Source: an uncultured Burkholderiales bacterium (lineage in GTDB: Bacteria > Pseudomonadota > Gammaproteobacteria > Burkholderiales > Burkholderiaceae). From it: DNA of 64,000 nt. Position numbers and translations under genes: made by a program. Under the pieces are notes generated by a model. It did no database searches. It worked only from the letters and a program-made list of their open reading frames with translations, and was not told the origin of the DNA. Below, piece after piece: positions 51,155-60,030 of the stretch. The DNA is taken from the NCBI GenBank assembly GCA_946480465.1, contig CAMLJY010000004.1, forward strand, positions 62,001 through 126,000, given 5' to 3'. Each line of letters begins with the position of its first letter. Positions within the stretch are counted from its first letter, which is position 1.

Positions 51155-52711
51155 TCAGGCCGCGACGGGGTCGGCCGGTACGTCTTCCGTCAGCGCGGAC
51201 AACTCGGCGAACGAGTCCACGCGCACGATGTTCGGCACGCGCAGCACCTCGGGCGATTTCGGATCCATCGCGAAGGCGCGGTCCACCCGGCGCAGCAGGC
51301 CGATGTCGTTGATGTTGTCGCCGACGGCCCAGGTCGTCGCGATGCGGGGCTCCGCCGGGTCTTCCAGGAAGCGCGCGAGCACGTGGCTCTTGCAGATCGG
51401 CGCGCCCTCTCCGGCGTCGAGCGGCTGGAAGGCCGGGTTGATGCGCAGGCGGCCGCTGCAGACGTCGCTGTCGAACTGCACCGTGTGCGCCAGCGCGAAG
51501 TCGGCGAACACGCGGCGGCGCAGGATCTCGGCCGCGACGAAATAGCTGTCGCTGACCACGCCCACCATGAAGCCGTTGCGGCGCATCCGGTTCACGAAGG
51601 CGATGGCTCCGGGCCGCAGCCGCAGGCTGCGGGCCACCTGTTCGAACTGCCGGCGGTGCACGAACTTGAAGAGTGCCGCGATGCGTTCGCTGCGCGTGAC
51701 GGCGTCCCCCGCCGGATCGTCGAGCAGGCCGGCCAGCGCCTGCTCGCGGCCGGTGGCGCGCGCCAGTTCGACGATGAAGCGCTCCGAGGTGATCGTGCCG
51801 TCCATGTCCAGCAGCAGCAGGCGCTGCCGGTTGCGGCGGCGGGTGAGGATGTATTCGATCGACGCGGTGGCCAGCCGCTGCGTCTCGTACATCGCGGCGA
51901 TCTGCTCGACGTGCAGCCGCCCGGCCTCACGCGCGCGCGAGTAGATGACGCGCGACACCTCGTTGGCCATCGCCGTCAGGTCCAGCAGCGGCTGGCTGTC
52001 GTGCTCGAGCGAGCCGATGTCGACCTCGACCACGCGTGCGCCGCTGCGGTGGGCGTCCAGCAGCAGGCCGATGTCCACGCCGTAGCCGTTCTCGAACTCG
52101 AGCGTCTGCAGCAGCGAGCGGCGCGCCGCGATGATGCCGCCCAGCGGCTGGGCATAGTGCGACAGCTCGGGGAAGAACACCTTCAGCATCGGCTTGGCCG
52201 TGAGTTCGGTGACGCGGCCGCCGCCGCGGCCGAACCGGGCCTTGACGAAGTCGGCCTCGCCGCGCAGCAGCGGCCGGCACAGGTCGGTCACGATGCCGGG
52301 CCGCAGGCCGGCCAGGTCGCCGTCGAGGTAGACGATCAGCTCGCACTGGCCTTCGCCGAGGCCGTCGTGCATCGACGCACCCTTGCCGAGCATCGTGCTC
52401 GTTATCACGTGGGCCCCGGCGCGGCGGGCGAGCGCGGCGGTGTCGTCGATCGAGCTGTCGTCCACGACGATCACCTCCGCCGTGGCCGGGTCGGACAGCG
52501 CGTAGCGGACCACGTCGGCGATGCGCGCCGCTTCGTTCAGTGCCGGGATGACGACGGTGGCGCAGGCCTGCATGGGCAGCTGGAGCACCGCGGCCGCCAG
52601 CTGCGGCGGTGCCGCCTGGGGCCGAGCCGGCGCGGCCCGGCGGCGTGCTGCCATGACCCGGCCGGCCTGCTGCAGCAGCCAGCGCCACGCCGTGCGAAGA
52701 AAGTCGTTCAT
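51155..52711 (-). CDS. GT2 glycosyltransferase-HAD phosphatase fusion (glucosyl/mannosyl-3-phosphoglycerate synthase-like)
   Basis: A 518-aa protein. Residues 50-290 form a GT-A glycosyltransferase of the GpgS type: VVIPALNEAARIADVV, VIVVDDSSIDDT and the metal-binding DGD (130-132), then EFENGYGVDIGLLLDA. Residues 296-500 form a HAD/SerB-like phosphatase: LLLDMDGTITSERF (nucleophile D302, D304), VVSDSYF and AVGDNINDIGLL. A natural reading is a one-chain enzyme that makes a glycosyl-3-phosphoglycerate and removes the phosphate to give a compatible solute (glucosylglycerate or mannosylglycerate). A similar synthase-phosphatase fusion is known in Dehalococcoides (mgsD). Its start overlaps the clc stop (ATGA). 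Confidence 0.8.
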   Translation of the reverse strand: MNDFLRTAWRWLLQQAGRVMAARRRAAPARPQAAPPQLAAAVLQLPMQACATVVIPALNEAARIADVVRYALSDPATAEVIVVDDSSIDDTAALARRAGAHVITSTMLGKGASMHDGLGEGQCELIVYLDGDLAGLRPGIVTDLCRPLLRGEADFVKARFGRGGGRVTELTAKPMLKVFFPELSHYAQPLGGIIAARRSLLQTLEFENGYGVDIGLLLDAHRSGARVVEVDIGSLEHDSQPLLDLTAMANEVSRVIYSRAREAGRLHVEQIAAMYETQRLATASIEYILTRRRNRQRLLLLDMDGTITSERFIVELARATGREQALAGLLDDPAGDAVTRSERIAALFKFVHRRQFEQVARSLRLRPGAIAFVNRMRRNGFMVGVVSDSYFVAAEILRRRVFADFALAHTVQFDSDVCSGRLRINPAFQPLDAGEGAPICKSHVLARFLEDPAEPRIATTWAVGDNINDIGLLRRVDRAFAMDPKSPEVLRVPNIVRVDSFAELSALTEDVPADPVAA

Positions 52712-54156
52712 GGTGTCTCCTTGGGGGCTGCCGCGGGAAGGGGGGGGACCGGCAGCAGGGCGGCCAGCTCGGGGTACATGGGTGGGGTCAGCAGGCGGGC
52801 GATGCCGCTGGCCAGCAGCGCGCAGGCCATGAGGCTGAGCACCATCGCGTGGCCGGCGACCATTTCCATCACGATGATGAAGGCGGTGATCGGGCCCTGC
52901 GTGGCCGCCGCGAGGAAGCCGACCATGCCCAGCGCGATCAGTGGAATGGCCGCTTCGCGCGATACGCCCAGCAGCAGCGCCACGTCGTGGCCGATGCCTG
53001 CGCCGATGGACAGCGAGGGCGCGAACATGCCGGCCGGCACCCCGGTCCATGCCGACAGCCAGGTGGCGCAGAACTTGAGCGCGGTGTAGACGCCGGGCAG
53101 TTCGGCCCGGCCCTCCAGCAGCGCGCGCGTGGGCGCATAGCCGGCGCCCGCCGTGAGGCCGCCGGTGGCCAGCGTGATCACCGCCACGGCCAGCGCGCAG
53201 CCGGCCGCGAAGCGGTACGGGAAGGCCGCGCGCCAGCGGCCCAGGCGGCCCGGCAGCGCGCGGGCGGACGTGATGAGCAGCCGCGACAGCAGGCCGCCCG
53301 CCAGCCCGCACAGCACCGCCACGAGCAGGCCGGGGCCGAGCAGGCGCCACGAGAGATCCTGTACCCGCAGGCGCCCGAAGTAGGTCTCGTTGCCGAAGAC
53401 CGACACCGCGACCAGGCCGGCCAGCACGATGCTGGAGATGATCAGCGCGCTGTGCTGCATGCTGCGCCGCCGCGACAGCTGCTCCAGCGCGAAGATGACG
53501 CCGCCCAGGGGCGTGTTGAAGGCGGCGGCGATGCCGGCGGCGGCACCGGCGACCATCAGGTCATGCTGGTCGATCGGGGAGCGGTCCGACAGCCAGCGGC
53601 GCGCATGCAGCATGACGCCGGCGCCGACCTGCACGGTCGGCCCTTCGCGTCCGATCGACAGTCCGCCCAGCAGGCCGGCCGACACCAGGCCGATCTTCTG
53701 CAGCGACAGGCGCAGCGAGACCAGCCGGGCCAGCCGCGGCGGCTCGAGGTCGTCTTCCAGCGCGCGGACGACATGTGGAATGCCTGAACCGGCGGCACCG
53801 GCCACGAAGCGGCGCGTCCACCACAGCACGGCCACGGTCACCAGCGGCGTCCATGCCAGCGCCGCCCAGGCGGCGTACGGGGACGACGCCCGCGCGCTCG
53901 TGAAGGCATGGCTGGCGGCTTCGGCCAGCAGCGCGAAGCCGACCACCAGCAGGCCGGTGGCCGCCGCGTAGACCAGCACCACGGCGCGATCGGCCCACAG
54001 GCGTCCGCCTGCCAGCTCGGTGGCCAGGTTGCGCCAGAAGTCGGGCGCCAGCCCGTGCACGGCGCTGCGGCCGGAGGCCAGCGTGGCGCTGGCCTGCCGC
54101 CAGGCACGATGGAGCCGGGCGGCTGCCAGAGCGCAGGCGCGCGGGATTGTCGGCAT
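52708..54156 (-). CDS. ClC chloride channel/antiporter
   Basis: A 482-aa membrane protein with the three ClC selectivity motifs: GSGIPHVV, GREGPTVQVGAG (with the gating Glu) and GVPAGMFAPSLSIGAG. It would exchange Cl- for H+ or conduct Cl-. No C-terminal CBS domains. The stop overlaps the start of the GT-HAD gene. The start at 54156 begins a basic N-terminus before the first helix. Confidence 0.9.
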   Translation of the reverse strand: MPTIPRACALAAARLHRAWRQASATLASGRSAVHGLAPDFWRNLATELAGGRLWADRAVVLVYAAATGLLVVGFALLAEAASHAFTSARASSPYAAWAALAWTPLVTVAVLWWTRRFVAGAAGSGIPHVVRALEDDLEPPRLARLVSLRLSLQKIGLVSAGLLGGLSIGREGPTVQVGAGVMLHARRWLSDRSPIDQHDLMVAGAAAGIAAAFNTPLGGVIFALEQLSRRRSMQHSALIISSIVLAGLVAVSVFGNETYFGRLRVQDLSWRLLGPGLLVAVLCGLAGGLLSRLLITSARALPGRLGRWRAAFPYRFAAGCALAVAVITLATGGLTAGAGYAPTRALLEGRAELPGVYTALKFCATWLSAWTGVPAGMFAPSLSIGAGIGHDVALLLGVSREAAIPLIALGMVGFLAAATQGPITAFIIVMEMVAGHAMVLSLMACALLASGIARLLTPPMYPELAALLPVPPLPAAAPKETP

Positions 54157-54196
54157 CGGGAAATAACTCCTGAGGCACGCGTGCCCCGACCGGTGA

Positions 54197-54388
54197 TCAA
54201 CGCATGCGCTGTTTCGAGACGGCGGCCGACGGATCGGCCGTGTGGAGACTGGACAGGGCCGGCTTGCCGGCGCGAACCGCCTCGCGGTGCGCCTGGCGCT
54301 CCATCCACAGCAGCCACAACCAGCCGCTTGCCGCGGCGTCAAGGGCGAACAGCAGGCCGATCAGCCACCAAGCCGCTCGTCTTGGCAT
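54197..54388 (-). CDS. 63-aa single-helix membrane protein
   Basis: A small protein with a basic start (MPRRAAWW), one helix (LIGLLFALDAAASGWLWLLW) and a charged tail. It lies 40 bases before clc in the same direction and directly after operator-like site 4, so it would be the first gene of the operon. No homologue is known to me. Confidence 0.55.
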   Translation of the reverse strand: MPRRAAWWLIGLLFALDAAASGWLWLLWMERQAHREAVRAGKPALSSLHTADPSAAVSKQRMR

Positions 54389-54404
54389 CGGTTGGCGTCC
54401 ATGT

Positions 54405-54420
54405 ATTTGCACAATAGTAT
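54405..54420. promoter_or_regulatory. operator-like site 4 (clc operon)
   Basis: ATTTGCACAATAGTAT lies 16 bases before the 63-aa ORF, between it and the MarR gene. Its first 10 bases are identical to those of site 1. Confidence 0.5.
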
Positions 54421-54465
54421 CAGGCGTGCCCAATTGCGGCATCCGGGTCGATCCCGGGGAACTTT

Positions 54466-54993
54466 CTACTGCTGGCCCAGCGGAACGCCGGCGGCCGTCT
54501 CGTCGGGCTGCAGCGCCTCGATCAATACCGCGAGATCCTTGTCGAGGCGTGCCAGGGTCTTGGTGTCCAGCCGCGCCAGGGCGTCCGGAAGGACGCCGTG
54601 GAAGGGGCCGGGTGCCTTGCGCAGCAGCTTCAGCCCGCCGGGCAGGATGTGCAGCTGCACCGTGCGGCGATCCGGGCCGTCCTTCGCGGCGGCGATCAAC
54701 TCCATGGCGAGCAAGGCCTTGACGAGGTTGCTGGCGGTGGTCTGGTGGATGTCCATCGCCTGCGCCAGGCCGCTGACGCCGACGCCGGGCTGGTCGCGGA
54801 TCACGCTCAGGGCCCACAGCTGCGCACCGCCGATGCCGGCGCGCTTCTCGACCTGCTGGAAGTGCGTCTTCACGGCGTTGAAGACGATGCGGAACTTGCG
54901 CAGCACCCGGGCGGCGGGCACCCCCAGCTCCTGGCGGACGGCGGGGTCTTGTTCTTCGGGCTGGGGGCGGGGCTTGCGGGTCGGGGCGGGCAT
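54466..54993 (-). CDS. MarR-family regulator
   Basis: A 175-aa protein with a basic N-terminal tail and a MarR winged helix: IGGAQLWALSVIRDQPGVGV, SGLAQAMDIHQTTASNLVKA (recognition helix) and the wing AKDGPDRRTVQLHILPGGL. It ends in a dimerisation helix (LAVLIEALQPDE). It is upstream of the block whose genes share the palindrome-like sites, and so is the best candidate to bind them. It may sense a small acid or oxidant; none can be named. Confidence 0.85.
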   Translation of the reverse strand: MPAPTRKPRPQPEEQDPAVRQELGVPAARVLRKFRIVFNAVKTHFQQVEKRAGIGGAQLWALSVIRDQPGVGVSGLAQAMDIHQTTASNLVKALLAMELIAAAKDGPDRRTVQLHILPGGLKLLRKAPGPFHGVLPDALARLDTKTLARLDKDLAVLIEALQPDETAAGVPLGQQ

Positions 54994-55090
54994 TCGCCGA
55001 TGATAGGGGCGCGCCTGCGGGCCTTGGCTCTCCGATCACCGGGTGCCTTTCAGGGCGGCCGCGGGGCGGACCGGGTGCGGCCCCGCGGCC

Positions 55091-57412
55091 TCACCGCACC
55101 TGGACCGCCCGCAGCCGCAATGCATTGCCGATCACGCTGACCGACGACAGCGCCATCGCCGCCGCGGCGACGACCGGCGACAGCAGCAGCCCGAAGAACG
55201 GATAGAGCAGACCGGCCGCCAGCGGAATGCCCGCCACGTTGTAGGCAAAGCTCAGGAAGAGGTTCTGCCGGATGTTGCGCATGGTCGCCCCCGACAGCGT
55301 GCGCGCGCGCACGATGCCCAGCAGGTCGCCCTTCAGCAGCGTGATGCCCGCGCTTTCCATCGCGACGTCCGTGCCCGTACCCATCGCGATGCCGACGGTG
55401 GCGGCGGCCAGCGCGGGCGCGTCGTTCACGCCGTCGCCGGCCATCGCGACCACGCGGCCTTCGGCCTGCAGGCGCTTCACCACGGCCGCCTTGTCCTCGG
55501 GGAAGACCTCGGCGACGACTTCGCCGATGCCCAGCTGCCGCCCGACCGCCTCGGCCGTGGTGCGGCCGTCGCCGGTCAGCATGACGACCCGGACCCCGGC
55601 TGCCTGCAGGGCCTGCAGCGCGGCCGGCGTGGTGGCCTTGACGGGGTCGGCGATCGCCACGAAGCCTGCCAGCCGGCCGCCGACGCCGACGAAGATCACC
55701 GTGGCCGCCTGCTGCCGCTGGCCTTCGGCGGCCGCGGCGAGCGGGCTGCTGTCGATGCCTTGCTCGGCGAGGAACTTGGCGCTGCCCGACACGACCACCT
55801 GGCCGTCCACCGTGCCGATCACGCCCTTGCCCACCGGCGAGTCGAAGTCGCTGACCGGGGCCAGCGCCAGGCCGCGCGCCTGGGCCTCCATGACGATGGC
55901 CAGGGCGAGCGGGTGTTCGCTGGCGCGCTCGACGCTGGCCAGCTTCTGCAGCACGTCCTGCGCCGAGACGCCCTCGGCCGGCTCGACGTGCACGACCTTG
56001 GGCCGTCCTTCGGTGAGCGTGCCGGTCTTGTCGACCACCAGGGTGTCGACCTTCTCCATCTTCTCCAGCGCCTCGGCATCGCGGATCAGCACGCCCAGCT
56101 GCGCGCCCTTGCCGACGCCGACCATGATGGACATCGGCGTCGCCAGGCCCAGCGCACAGGGGCAGGCGATGATCAGCACCGCCACCGCCGCGACCAGCGC
56201 ATGGCTGAAGGCCGGCGACGGCCCCCAGGCGAGCCAGGCGGCGAAGGTCAGCGCCGCGACCAGCATCACCACCGGCACGAACCAGCCGGCCACCTGGTCG
56301 GCCATGCGCTGGATGGGCGCGCGGCTGCGCTGCGCGGCGGCCACCATGTGCACGATCTGCGACAGCAGGGTGTCGGCACCGACCTTCTCCGCCCGCATCA
56401 CGAAGCCGCCGGTCTGGTTCATCGTGCCCGCCGTCAGCTTCGAGCCCACCGCCTTGGCCACCGGCACCGGCTCTCCGGTGACCATGGACTCGTCCACGTT
56501 GCCCTTGCCTTCCGCCAGCTCGCCGTCGACCGGCACCTTCTCGCCCGGACGCACGCGCAGCAGGTCGCCGACCTGGATGGTGTCGACCGGCACGGTCTCG
56601 TCGCCGCCGTCGTGGTTCACCTTCACGGCGGTCTTCGGGGCCAGGCCCAGCAGGGCCTTGATGGCGCCGGAGGTCCGTTCACGCGCGCGCAGCTCGAGCA
56701 CCTGGCCGAGCAGCACCAGCACGGTGATGACGGCGGCGGCCTCGAAGTAGACGGCCACCGCGCCATCGGCCAGCCGCAGCGCCGGCGGAAAGCGCTGCGG
56801 CGCGATGGTGCCGACGATGCTGTAGAGCCAGGCGGCGCCCGTGCCCAGCGCGATCAGCGAGAACATGTTCAGGCTGCGGTGCTTCACCGACGCCACGGCC
56901 CGCACGAAGAAGGGCCAGCCGGCCCACAGCACCACCGGCGTGCCCAGCAGCAGCTGGATCCAGTTCGACAGCTGCTGCCCCAGCAGGTGGTTCAGGTTGG
57001 TCAGGTGGCCGCCCATTTCGAGTGCAAAGACCGGCAGGGTCAGTGCGGTGCCGATCCAGAAGCGGCGGGTCATGTCCTTCAGCTCGGGGCTCGCCCCTTG
57101 CTCGGCGGTGGCGAGCACCGGCTCCAGGGCCATGCCGCAGATCGGGCAGTGGCCCGGGCCCAGCTGCCGGACCTGAGGGTGCATCGGGCACGTGTACTCG
57201 GCCTGGCCCGGGTCGCCCGTGGGCGCGGAGGCGGGCGGGCCGGCGTGGATGTGGCCATGGCCGTGGCCGTGGTGGTCGTGGTGGCCGTGGTGGCCGTGGT
57301 GGCCGTCGCCGCGGTCCTGCGGCTGGTGATCGTGAACGCCGGTCTGGCTCCGCGCCGCGTGGTGGTGATGCTGCGCGGCATGGTCGCGGGGTGGGCTGGG
57401 GATGGTCGGCAT
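55091..57412 (-). CDS. copA: Cu(I)-exporting P1B-ATPase, His-rich N-terminus
   Basis: A 773-aa P-type ATPase. The N-terminus is His-rich (residues 11-56), followed by a heavy-metal-binding domain (HMBD) with C75/M77/H78 and C89/C92/M94 ([17 protein letters not shown]) in place of the usual HMA domain. Core motifs: CPC in [13 protein letters not shown] (about 416), phosphorylation site DKTGT (about 460), and [10 protein letters not shown]. The CPC class transports Cu(I) or Ag(I) to the periplasm. A CueR-type promoter (57438-57468) precedes it. CAGGAGAG is the ribosome site. Confidence 0.95.
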   Translation of the reverse strand: MPTIPSPPRDHAAQHHHHAARSQTGVHDHQPQDRGDGHHGHHGHHDHHGHGHGHIHAGPPASAPTGDPGQAEYTCPMHPQVRQLGPGHCPICGMALEPVLATAEQGASPELKDMTRRFWIGTALTLPVFALEMGGHLTNLNHLLGQQLSNWIQLLLGTPVVLWAGWPFFVRAVASVKHRSLNMFSLIALGTGAAWLYSIVGTIAPQRFPPALRLADGAVAVYFEAAAVITVLVLLGQVLELRARERTSGAIKALLGLAPKTAVKVNHDGGDETVPVDTIQVGDLLRVRPGEKVPVDGELAEGKGNVDESMVTGEPVPVAKAVGSKLTAGTMNQTGGFVMRAEKVGADTLLSQIVHMVAAAQRSRAPIQRMADQVAGWFVPVVMLVAALTFAAWLAWGPSPAFSHALVAAVAVLIIACPCALGLATPMSIMVGVGKGAQLGVLIRDAEALEKMEKVDTLVVDKTGTLTEGRPKVVHVEPAEGVSAQDVLQKLASVERASEHPLALAIVMEAQARGLALAPVSDFDSPVGKGVIGTVDGQVVVSGSAKFLAEQGIDSSPLAAAAEGQRQQAATVIFVGVGGRLAGFVAIADPVKATTPAALQALQAAGVRVVMLTGDGRTTAEAVGRQLGIGEVVAEVFPEDKAAVVKRLQAEGRVVAMAGDGVNDAPALAAATVGIAMGTGTDVAMESAGITLLKGDLLGIVRARTLSGATMRNIRQNLFLSFAYNVAGIPLAAGLLYPFFGLLLSPVVAAAAMALSSVSVIGNALRLRAVQVR

Positions 57413-57437
57413 CGCGCTCTCCTGGGCTTGGCGGGAC

Positions 57438-57468
57438 AGTCTCAACCTTCCAATGATCGGAAAGTCAA
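57438..57468 (-). promoter_or_regulatory. CueR/MerR-type promoter of copA
   Basis: On the minus strand TTGACT (57468-57463), a 19-base spacer holding the dyad TTTCCGATCATTGGAAGG, and GAGACT (57443-57438). The long 19-base spacing with a TTCC-GGAA dyad is the hallmark of CueR-controlled copA promoters. No CueR gene is in the window. Confidence 0.85.
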
Positions 57469-57627
57469 GCGGTGCGTCCGGCCGGGCGCCGGCAGTGGCA
57501 AGGCAGGCGCCCGCGGCCACTCGGGCAGCGCGCCCGGCGCGGCCAGGGTCGCCGCATGCGGAACGCGCGGGTTTGATGCGCATCAACGCAGCCCCCCCTG
57601 CTGCCGCGTGGACTTGGGTCGCGGCGC

Positions 57628-57658
57628 TTGACCTTGTCCCCGTGGCAATCCTTAGAGT
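57628..57658 (+). promoter_or_regulatory. MerR-type promoter of copG
   Basis: TTGACC (57628-57633), 19-base spacer with an imperfect dyad (CCTTGTC and GGCAATCC), then TAGAGT (57653-57658). The 19-base spacing suggests a MerR-family (CueR-like) activator. It is divergent from the copA promoter. Confidence 0.7.
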
Positions 57659-57729
57659 GCCGCCTGCACCAACCACCACCGATGCGGGGCGCGGGGCACC
57701 TGCCCACCGGTCCGCACGGCCCCACGCCC

Positions 57730-58188
57730 ATGAAGCGCCGTCACGTCTTCACCGTCCTCGCCGCAGGCCTCGCGGCTTCCGCCTTGCCGTCGGCCGCGGC
57801 ACCGGCCCTGCCGCGGATCGATGTCTTCAAGAGCCCCACCTGCGGCTGCTGCGGCGCCTGGGTGGATCACCTGAGGGCCGCCGGCTTTGCGGTGAAGGTC
57901 ACCGAGGTCCAGGACACCACCGCCACCCGCCGCAGCCAGGGCCTGCCCAGCCGCTTCGGCAGTTGCCACACCGCCCTGGTCGAGGGCTACGTCATCGAAG
58001 GCCACGTGCCGGCGGCAGACGTGAAGCGGCTGCTGGCGACGAAGCCGGTCGCCATCGGCCTGGCGGTGCCCGGCATGCCGGCCGGCTCTCCCGGCATGGA
58101 GAACGGCCACGCCAGGGCCGCCTTCGATGTCCTGCTCATCGACAAGAGCGGCCGGGACAGCGTGTTCGCCCGCTACGCCGGGGCCTGA
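57730..58188 (+). CDS. copG: CopG/DUF411 periplasmic copper protein
   Basis: A 152-aa exported protein. Signal peptide ([20 protein letters not shown]) and a DUF411 domain of thioredoxin-like fold: [35 protein letters not shown] and [16 protein letters not shown]411/CopG proteins bind copper in the periplasm and can take part in redox changes of the metal. It follows the MerR-type promoter and opens the copper efflux block. Confidence 0.85.
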   Translation: MKRRHVFTVLAAGLAASALPSAAAPALPRIDVFKSPTCGCCGAWVDHLRAAGFAVKVTEVQDTTATRRSQGLPSRFGSCHTALVEGYVIEGHVPAADVKRLLATKPVAIGLAVPGMPAGSPGMENGHARAAFDVLLIDKSGRDSVFARYAGA

Positions 58189-58326
58189 CGCCGCCGGCCA
58201 CGGCCGCTCGCGGTGGACGCGGCGAACGCGGTGACCCGTCGCGCGGATGACGTTCGATTGACGCGGCGCAAGCCCGCGTGCCGTCCGCTCGCCGCGGCCG
58301 AATCCCCATCGATACACTCGACCGCG

Positions 58327-58710
58327 ATGCCGCGCCGCCCCTTCCACCGCCTGACGACCGCGTTGCTCGTGGTCATGTCGCTGCTCTTCTCGCAGCTGGC
58401 GCTGGCGAACTACCTGTGCCCCGAGCAGGCCAGCGCGGCGACGATGGGCGAACGCATGGCGGCCGGCCTGCCGTGCGAAGGCCTGGACGCCGACCAGCCG
58501 GCCTTGTGCGCCGGGCACTCCGCGGATGCTCCGCAGTCGGCCGAGACGGCCAAGCCGCCGACCCTGTCGGCGCCGCTGCTGATCCTGGTGCTGCAGCTGC
58601 CCTTGGCACTGCAGGCCAGCGCCGCGCGGACCCTGCCCCCGGCCGCGGTGCCGGCGGCGCATCCGCCACCCGACCCGCTCTTCCTGTCCACGCGCAGACT
58701 GCGCGTCTGA
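58327..58710 (+). CDS. small secreted protein of the cus cluster
   Basis: A 127-aa protein with signal (LTTALLVVMSLLFSQLALA) and a Cys/Met-containing region (YLCPEQ, LPCEGL, LCAGHSAD), then a hydrophobic segment (LLILVLQLPLALQASAA) and a Pro-rich tail. Genes of this type often precede cusC in Burkholderiales; metal binding is inferred from Cys/His. Confidence 0.6.
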   Translation: MPRRPFHRLTTALLVVMSLLFSQLALANYLCPEQASAATMGERMAAGLPCEGLDADQPALCAGHSADAPQSAETAKPPTLSAPLLILVLQLPLALQASAARTLPPAAVPAAHPPPDPLFLSTRRLRV

Positions 58711-58788
58711 TCCGCTCCGTCGACCGACCGGTGCTGGCGCGGCCTGGCCGCATGCCGGCCATGTTTCCGCTCGTCTTCGGAGCCTTGG

Positions 58789-60030
58789 ATGTTCACACCT
58801 GTCCTGCGCGCAGTCCTCCTGGCTGCCGCCCTGCTGCCGGCCGCCCGCGCCGCCGCGGCACCTTTGTCGCTCGACCAGGCGATCGGCCTGGCCGTCGAGC
58901 GTTCCGCGCTCACCCGCTCGGCACGCGCCGGCACGCAGGGCGCCGCTGAACTGGCGCGCGCGGCCAGCCAGCTGCCGGACCCGATGCTCAGCGTGGGCGT
59001 CGACAACCTGCCGCTGAACGGGCCCGACCGGTTCAGCACGTCGGCGATGGACATGACGATGAAGCGCATCGCCCTCGCCCAGGAGTGGGTCCCGGCCGAC
59101 AGGCGGGCGGCGCGCCAGGCCGTCGCGGCGGCGATGGCCGACCGCGAGGCGGCGATGGAGCGCGTGGCCGCGGCGGAAGTGCGCCTGCAGACGGCGATGG
59201 CGTACCTGGACGCGTACTTTGCAGGTGAGGCGGCCGTGCTGGCCACCCTCGCCGAACGGCACGCCCGGGAAGCGCTGGAGGTGGGCAAGGGCCGGCTGGC
59301 CAGCCCGGCCGGCGGCAGCGCCGGGGCGCTGGGGCTGGCCGGCGCGCTGGGCAGCGCCGAGGACGATTCGGCCGAGCAGCGCCAGCAGCAGGCCGCGGCT
59401 GCGGCCAACCTGCAGCGCTGGACCGGCGCGCCGGCCGGCCAGCTGCTGCCGCCGCTGCTGCCGGCCGAGCCGGCCGGGCCGGACTACGTCGCGGCACATC
59501 CGCAGGTGGCGCTCCGCCTGCGCGAGGTCGAGGTCGCACGCCACGAGGCCGAGCTCGCCCGGCTGGCGCGCCGCCCCAACTGGACGGTCGAGCTGTCCTA
59601 CGGCCAGCGCCAGGGCCGTTCCGACCTGGTGTCCTTCGGCGTCAGCATCCCCTGGCCGGTGGCGCCGGCGGCGCGCCAGGACCGCGAGACGGCGGCGAAG
59701 CTGGCACAGGTGGACAAGGCCGAGGCCGAGCTGGAAGAAGCCCGCCGGGCCGCCGCCGGCGAGCATGCCGCCCTGTCCGGCGACGCGCAGCGCTTGCGCG
59801 CGCGCATCGAGCGCTTCCAGGCCGGCGTGCTCGCACCGCTTCAGCAACGAAGCGCGGCGACGCTGGCGGCCTACCGCGGCAACCAGGCAGAGCTGTCGAT
59901 GCTGTTCGAAGCCCGCCTGGCCGACGTGGAGGCGCAGCGAAGGCTGCTGATGCTTCGGCGCGACCTGGCCCGGGTCCAGGCGCAGCTGGTGTTCAAGCCC
60001 GTTTCCCAAGCCCAAGGAGCAGCGCGATGA
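58789..60030 (+). CDS. cusC: CusC-like outer-membrane channel (TolC family)
   Basis: A 413-aa exported protein with signal peptide (AVLLAAALLPAARAAAA) and two helical-hairpin repeats of the TolC family (LDQAIGLAVERSALTRSARA, LPDPMLSVGVDNLP; RRPNWTVELSYGQRQG). It lacks a lipobox and is shorter than E. coli CusC. It overlaps cusB by 4 bases. Confidence 0.85.
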   Translation: MFTPVLRAVLLAAALLPAARAAAAPLSLDQAIGLAVERSALTRSARAGTQGAAELARAASQLPDPMLSVGVDNLPLNGPDRFSTSAMDMTMKRIALAQEWVPADRRAARQAVAAAMADREAAMERVAAAEVRLQTAMAYLDAYFAGEAAVLATLAERHAREALEVGKGRLASPAGGSAGALGLAGALGSAEDDSAEQRQQQAAAAANLQRWTGAPAGQLLPPLLPAEPAGPDYVAAHPQVALRLREVEVARHEAELARLARRPNWTVELSYGQRQGRSDLVSFGVSIPWPVAPAARQDRETAAKLAQVDKAEAELEEARRAAAGEHAALSGDAQRLRARIERFQAGVLAPLQQRSAATLAAYRGNQAELSMLFEARLADVEAQRRLLMLRRDLARVQAQLVFKPVSQAQGAAR

